Source: Ulva prolifera (taxonomy: Eukaryota > Chlorophyta > Ulvophyceae > Ulvales > Ulvaceae). Taken from it: 64,000 bases of DNA. The number at the start of each line of letters is the position of its first letter. The stretch's first letter is position 1. Made by a program: the position numbers and the translations under genes. This document shows positions 58,691 to 64,000 of this stretch, piece after piece. The stretch covers positions 3,344,513 to 3,408,512 of the forward strand of contig CM041199.1 of the NCBI GenBank assembly GCA_023078555.1. Direction: 5' to 3'. A model generated the notes under the pieces. It saw only the letters and a program-made list of their open reading frames with translations, did not search any database and had not been told where the DNA came from.

Positions 58691-60830
58691 CGTCCCGTCG
58701 AAGCCTGTCCACGACAAGAATCAGCCCAATCAGCTCCTGTGAAAGCAAGAATGTATCGGTTGGATTCACTCAAGTGCATAGCAGCATGTTGGTAGAGCAC
58801 TGTGTGGCTTGTGCACGTACATCTACGCAGCCAGAAGCATCGTAATGCACCATCTTCGCTTTCGCGGCGTAAGCGCCACGATGTCCACCTGCACAGCTGC
58901 AGCAGGGCCGTAGCTGTGTTGTGGTTCGAGTGCACCCTCGCATGCTGGTGCCCCTCTTCGTACTGTGACATACGCTGCCGTCCAGCACTGGCAGCCTTCC
59001 GGGAGCCTGGCACCGCGACGTCAAGATCATAGCGACATACAGATGCATTGGGACAACTGTTACTGTTTTGAAATAATAGCCGGCATCATGGTGACTGTTC
59101 CTGCGCTGAAGCATGCCTGGTGACTCGCACAGATACAGGATGGTGCCATAGCTCAGAGCATTATGCCCCACGCAGTATCTGACAGGTAATCGATCGTAGG
59201 GAGGATTGGCTCATCATCGTAGATAATGGTGGGCCGTTTCGCAAGGAACAACACTTCCTATGTGCACAAGGTCCAGAGGTTGTGCCGTGGTCTGAGGTTG
59301 TGTACATGACTCTCCGTGCTGCCTCAGCATACGGCCTATCACCAGCTGCTGCATAGGATCCTGTAGCAGTAGATGTCGTGGTCGTGGTGATCAGCCATGT
59401 TGTTCCATGCAAGGAGGCCCATGCTTCACTACACTCCCCAGAATCCCTACATGCTGCTGTTCTGCAACAGTGTGAGAGTGAACGCAAGCTTGCAATGCAC
59501 TTGACGCAAATTCAGAAATTCGTTCTGACAGAAATCAGAGGTGGCAGGCCATGTTTCTTTGCTGTGAGATTCAAAGTTTGAAAGCAGTTCGGAGTATATG
59601 GCCTTCGCAGTCCCATTTCCGCAGCTGTCACAATTGCGAGACGACACAATGACACCATGACACGCAGGCGCTGATGTTTCTGTGCATCTGATCTGTGTCT
59701 TCCAGCGAGATCGAATGCTGATCCCAGTTTCAGGACGTGTCCTTTTACAACATTGTACTGCTGGAAACCACTCAAGGCATTTTCATCGTTTGCAGAAGGC
59801 AACGGCGAAGCCTCGACATCAGCCCACTAAGCACACGTATTGTGTCGCAGACGCACACACGTGTGGACACATTTCAACACAGCCACGCCCACAACACCAC
59901 CCCCGCAGGTATGGGGCAACCATCAGCAAACACTAATCGGCCGTGAGCAGGGTCAGCACCAGCAACCGCCTCTTAGCTGCGCCCTGTTGCGCTGCCGTGC
60001 TATGATCAGCACCCTACCCGGAACGGGAGATGCCGTAGCTTGCAGTCTTGGGGGAGAACGTGCCCATGGAACCGTTGGGCGCCCGCCACAGCACTACACC
60101 GCGGTGCGCAGTTTACCTTCGCCCACATGCATGCGAGTACGCGAGCCCCCCACGGGCCACTCTCGTCATCGCCAGGCCACCTCGGAAACGCAGCGTAACG
60201 CTCTGAAAGCATGAAATCTATGTCAGGCAGGAAGCATCGTTCTATGCGCCGCAACGCCATCAAAACCCTCCAGGTGTCAGAATACCATACCGGCGCCGTA
60301 CATGCATGGATAAAAGCGTTCGCTGCTCATGCGGCAGCAACTTGTCACTCGCCCCCCCCTTCCTGAGCCGCAGATCCCGACCTGAACCAAGCGCACACCA
60401 CCAAACACAATGGCGATCGATATCTATGGCCATACGCTCGGCCCGTCACCGTCCGTCCGCCCAACATGCATGTCAGTGGACATGCACCTTCCGATCCGCT
60501 ACACTTGCTGTGCTACCAACTGCCACCAGCAGCATGGTGTGTTCTGTCGGGCTGCATGCATAGGGTCCCTCAGCCCTAATATTCCTACAAGCACACACAT
60601 TCAGCAGCGTGGTGGCAAAGTGCTTTCCGGGAAGCCGCCGCACGCCCGCAACCTCCTCTGCCGCACCCCCACGCGCGGTGCCGCGCTGCGCGCTGCGTGC
60701 TGTGGATTGCTACTCGGGCAAATGTTTGCCAGCCGCCCACCACTCCCGTGCGACGCCCCTACGCTCGCGGCAGAGCAGCCAGGCACCGTCGATGTTTGCA
60801 CACACCGAGCAGCGTGCACCAGCAGGTGTG
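58691..60830. other. Spacer between B9 and the ABCC gene (no gene supported)
   Basis: Several open frames of 60-130 residues exist on both strands (for example minus 59512-59802). None matches a family I know or repeats elsewhere in the window. The rightmost few hundred bases are probably the 3' untranslated region and flank of the transporter. Confidence 0.4.
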
Positions 60831-63800
60831 CTACAGCTCCTGCTCGTTGGCCTCGGCGGCGCGCACGAGCTGTGCGAAGGTGCCCCCGCCGTGCGCGAGC
60901 TGCTCCGGCACGCCCTGCTCCACGAGCCGCCCGTCGCTGAGCACGAGCAGCTGGTCGCAGTCCATGATGGTGCCAACGCGGTGCGCGATAACGACCATGA
61001 TGCGCTCGCCGCCGCCGCCGCCGCCGCCGTCGCCGCCGAGGCGGGAGCCGCCCTTGACGGCGGCGCGGAAGGTGTCCTGGATGATCGCGTCCGTCTGCCT
61101 GCACGCAGCACGCGCAGCACGCTCAGCATGGGTTTGGGGTGGTAGCGCCAGGGTGGAGGGGGCGTCATCAAACAGCTGCTGCAGCTGCGGTCTTGCAGCG
61201 GGTTCAGGACGAGGCCACCCTTTCTGTTGTAGCAGCAGAGTACGCTTGATGACACGGAAGCCCAGGTGGTTTGACGCCATCATGAACAAAAATGCACGTA
61301 TGCATACGTGCATGCCGCACTGGATGCCATGCATGGAGGCGGCGCGCGCGCACCGGTCGACGTTGGCGGTGGCCTCGTCGAGGGCGAGGACGCGGGAGTC
61401 GGTGAGGAGGGAGCGCGCGAGGCAGAGCAGCTGCCGCTGCCCGGCGCTGAAGTTGCCGCCGGCCTCCGCCATCGACGTGTGCAGGCCCCCCAGCGCCTCG
61501 ACGGGCCGCCGCAGCTGCACGGCGTCGAGCGCCGCCCACACCGCGTCGTCGCCGCGGCCGCCCCACGGGTCCAGGTTCGTGCGGAGGCTCCCTGCACGTG
61601 CATTTCCTTCAGCAGGGGCCAGTGCTGAGCGAGCTGGAGCATCAGGGAAACACATGGCCTGAGCTCAAGCAATTGCACAGCGGATGAAAGCACAGTCCAA
61701 ATCAATGAAACCTGAAGCATCAGTGCTGCCTGGCTGGCGAGTGTATGGAGACAAGTGTCTGCGGGAGTAGCAGGTGACTGCGGGTGTGTGCGGGGTCAGC
61801 AGGTGACTGCGGGGATCCGTGAAGGCACGGGACTCGTCCATGGACCCCGCAGACCACAGGCGCAGCTCTCTTGCGTTGGTTTGTTCAGTGTCACACGGGG
61901 CGCAAAGACACGACCGAGAACAGCGGGATGACAACAGACACGATCGGATTGTCTTTGCTTCAAGAGAACACAGCATATGTGGTCCCGTTATCTCGGAGTT
62001 GTCAGTGTCCGATAGGATACGGCTCATTAAGCGCAGATTTACTTTACTTCACACATGAACGCATTTTGTGCACATTGACGATGATGCGTCATGGCCGCGC
62101 ACCTGAGAAGAGGAGGGGGTCCTGCGGGATGATGGAGATCTGGCGGCGCAGCGCGTCGAGCGCGACGCGGCTGACGTCCACGCCGTCCAGCAGCACTTGT
62201 CCTGATACCGTGTCTATGAGGTCAAACAGCACCAGCATCAGCGAGCTCTTGCCGGAGCCCGTGCGGCCCACGATGCCGCACGTCGAGCCCGACGGAATCT
62301 GCAGCACACGCCCCGCTGTTGTCAAAGAAAGGCGGGGGTGTCGTGCCGGGGAGTTCACATGCATTTGATGCATGCACACATGCAGTGTGGTGCATTCACG
62401 TCAGCAGCCTGGGGATCGGTGCTGGATTGTGGGTCCGGGAGTTTGCTGGCGGGATCGTCTTAGCGAGGCGAATCGTCAAGGCACGAATGCCATTGCCAAG
62501 TGTGACACAAAACATGCAAAGGTGATGCATGAGGACAGGTGAGCCTGGGGGCTTGACGCTGGGCATCGTGCTACACCAGCACCCCATGCACTTCGCAACG
62601 CAACAGCCTGGGCCAACAGCGGCGAGTGCATGCATGGCACTCCAACAGGCAGCGTGGCAGCCTGTAGCTTGAGAAGCCATGCGAAAGCTTTGTAATCCCC
62701 TCTGCCTCTGCCGCCGCCGCGTCCCCCGCGAAGCCCAGCACGTTCGCACCGTGAACGACAGGTCCCGCAGCACGGGCTCCAGCCCCGGCCGATACCGCGC
62801 GGTGACGCCCCGGAACTCGAGCGCCGCGCTCGCGGGCCACCCTGGCGGCGGCCGGCCGCCGCCGTCCGCCGCCGTCGCGGCGCGCTCCTGCTCGAGGCCG
62901 CAGTAGCCCAGCATGCGCTCGACCGCGGTCATGTGGTTCTCGGCCTCCGCCGTCTGCCGCACGGCCCACTGCATCGAGCCGGAGAGCTGCAGGAGGTGAG
63001 TCAGCGCGAGCGCGAGGAGGCCCGCGGAGATGATGGACTTGAAGGTCATGGTGAAGATGGTGGCGGTGGAGAGGAGGATGACGGCGATGGAGTCCATGCG
63101 CGACCCGACCCACCTGCAACGCACGGCAAACCATGCTTATGTGCGTGTGCAATAGTTGAGCTGCAAGGGGATGCATGCATACAGGCCTCGAAGCCGATGA
63201 GGCACATGTGTTTTCACTTGCATGATGCAGGGTTGCTTCTCCTGCGCTTATGTCTGTGCGTGTGTTAATGCACGGGAACGTTGACATGTTGGCTTTGACT
63301 TATATAGTTCAGGCCGATCTGCTGCTGCGTGTCAGGGATCTCGTCAGCGATTGGGATGCTTACACGTTATCAGCGCCGAATGTCGAGCCAGACCTGCTGC
63401 GATGGTACGATTGTGCAGGACCGGGACGGGCAGAGGGCCATGAACAGACTCATCATGTGCGGCATGCATGTGGAACACGGAGCCTACGCATGCTGCGGGA
63501 AAACACGCTGAGAGGAAGAGCGGCCACCAGCACTGGACGTGCCTCACACAGCACGCACAGCACGCACAGCACGCACAGCACGGGCACGCACCGGGCCGTC
63601 GCGATGTAGGCCATCCACCACGCGCCGTTGAGGTCGAGGAGGTCGAGGAAGCGGCGGCGGAAGCGGGCCTCGACGCCAAAGGCGCGGATTGTGGGCAGGC
63701 CCTTGAGGGTGGTGCTGAACATCGCGTACACGGGGCTGCGCGTCACAGCCTCAAAGCGCTTGACCTCGCGGCTCGTGACGAGGTAGTAACGGCGGATGCG

Positions 63801-63914
63801 CACAAACACAAAGGCGATCGGGAGAAAGACGGGGATGACGGGGGGGTTGGCGATCGCGATGAGGATCATCGCGCCGAAGGTGACGCTCAGGGTCTGGAGC
63901 GCGTCGAAGGTCAC
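60831..63914 (-). CDS. ABCC/MRP-type ABC transporter, C-terminal half (partial)
   Basis: Last five exons in the window: 63592-63914, 62750-63113, 62103-62298, 61354-61591, 60831-61098 (1389 nt, 462 residues, in frame, stop 60831-60833). The 5' part lies beyond the right edge. The first two exons hold the end of transmembrane domain 2: helices near MILIAIANPPVIPVFLPIAF, the coupling-region motif REVKRFEAVTRSPVYAMFS, and the FKSIISAGLLALALTHLLQL helix. The rest is nucleotide-binding domain 2: Walker A GRTGSGKSS, Q-loop PQDPLLFSG, signature FSAGQRQLLCLAR (Leu usual at the first place), Walker B VLALDEATANVD, H-loop HRVGTIMDCD, then LVEQG. Junction phases are 2, 0, 1, 2. Donors are GTGCGT, GTGCGA or GTGCGC. 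A glycine run (GGDGGGGGGG) sits between the D-loop region and the last strand. ABCC proteins export organic anions and glutathione conjugates; substrate unknown. Confidence 0.92.
63543..63583. repeat. Short tandem repeat, cgcacagca units
   Basis: About four 9-bp units (cacgcacag) in the transporter intron, close to the donor of the exon at 63592. Confidence 0.8.
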
Positions 63915-64000
63915 CTGCGGCGGGGGCGGGGGTGTTACAAGGGCCTCCAAGTCGGGGGCGGGGGTGCAAATTATGAAGGGAGTGGCCGGGGTAGGACGGG

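Noticed and set aside
60697..61662. 321-residue plus-strand open frame
   Set aside because: Antisense shadow of the GC-rich last exons of the ABCC gene.
1..64000. CRISPR array, bacterial operon, viral genome or organelle DNA
   Set aside because: No spacer-repeat array, no Shine-Dalgarno-led gene clusters and no viral or organelle genes; spliced genes throughout.

Overview
The window is nuclear DNA of an intron-rich unicellular eukaryote (alga or other protist). Evidence: GT-AG introns of about 0.1-0.9 kb, exons that join in frame across many splice sites, TATA-like boxes, long repeat-rich spacers, and a eukaryotic full-size ABC transporter of the ABCC/MRP class. Nothing looks prokaryotic, viral or organellar. 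I cannot name the species. Every gene I can support lies on the minus strand.

The main content is a tandem array of one gene family. Each gene has five exons: (1) a signal peptide exon, (2) a cysteine-rich exon that fits the CBM1 cellulose-binding pattern, (3)+(4) two exons that together make a PAN/Apple-like domain, and (5) a terminal exon with a second PAN/Apple-like domain and the stop. Eight genes are complete in the window (A1, A2, B3, B5, B6, B7, A8, B9; 287-295 residues). All are multiples of three after splicing and all use the same junction phases. One more gene (A0) leaves only its signal exon at the left edge. One orphan terminal exon (A4) and two decayed terminal exons are dead or alternative parts. 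The layout signal peptide-CBM1-PAN-PAN recalls the oomycete CBEL cellulose-binding lectins, so secretion and binding of cellulose or another wall glycan is the likely role (inference).

The genes fall in two subfamilies in which terminal-exon type, CBM1 type and promoter type go together: A (A0, A1, A2, A8, remnant A4) and B (B3, B5, B6, B7, B9, two dead B terminal exons). A TATA-like box lies about 260-290 bp upstream of each start codon, and the B genes share a further ~55-bp GC-rich block 65-90 bp beyond it.

Layout: 0-26 kb, genes A0 to B6 with related spacers; 26-33 kb, start of the repeat region plus gene B7; 33-50.8 kb, no recognisable host gene but a mosaic of at least four repeat blocks (called U, R1, R2, R3). 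The U block (eight copies) ends in a tRNA-like stretch with A- and B-box-like motifs and a T run, and begins with an A-class promoter; 50.8-58.7 kb, genes A8 and B9; 58.7-60.8 kb, unexplained spacer; 60.8-63.9 kb, the last five exons of the ABCC transporter, whose 5' part lies beyond the right edge.
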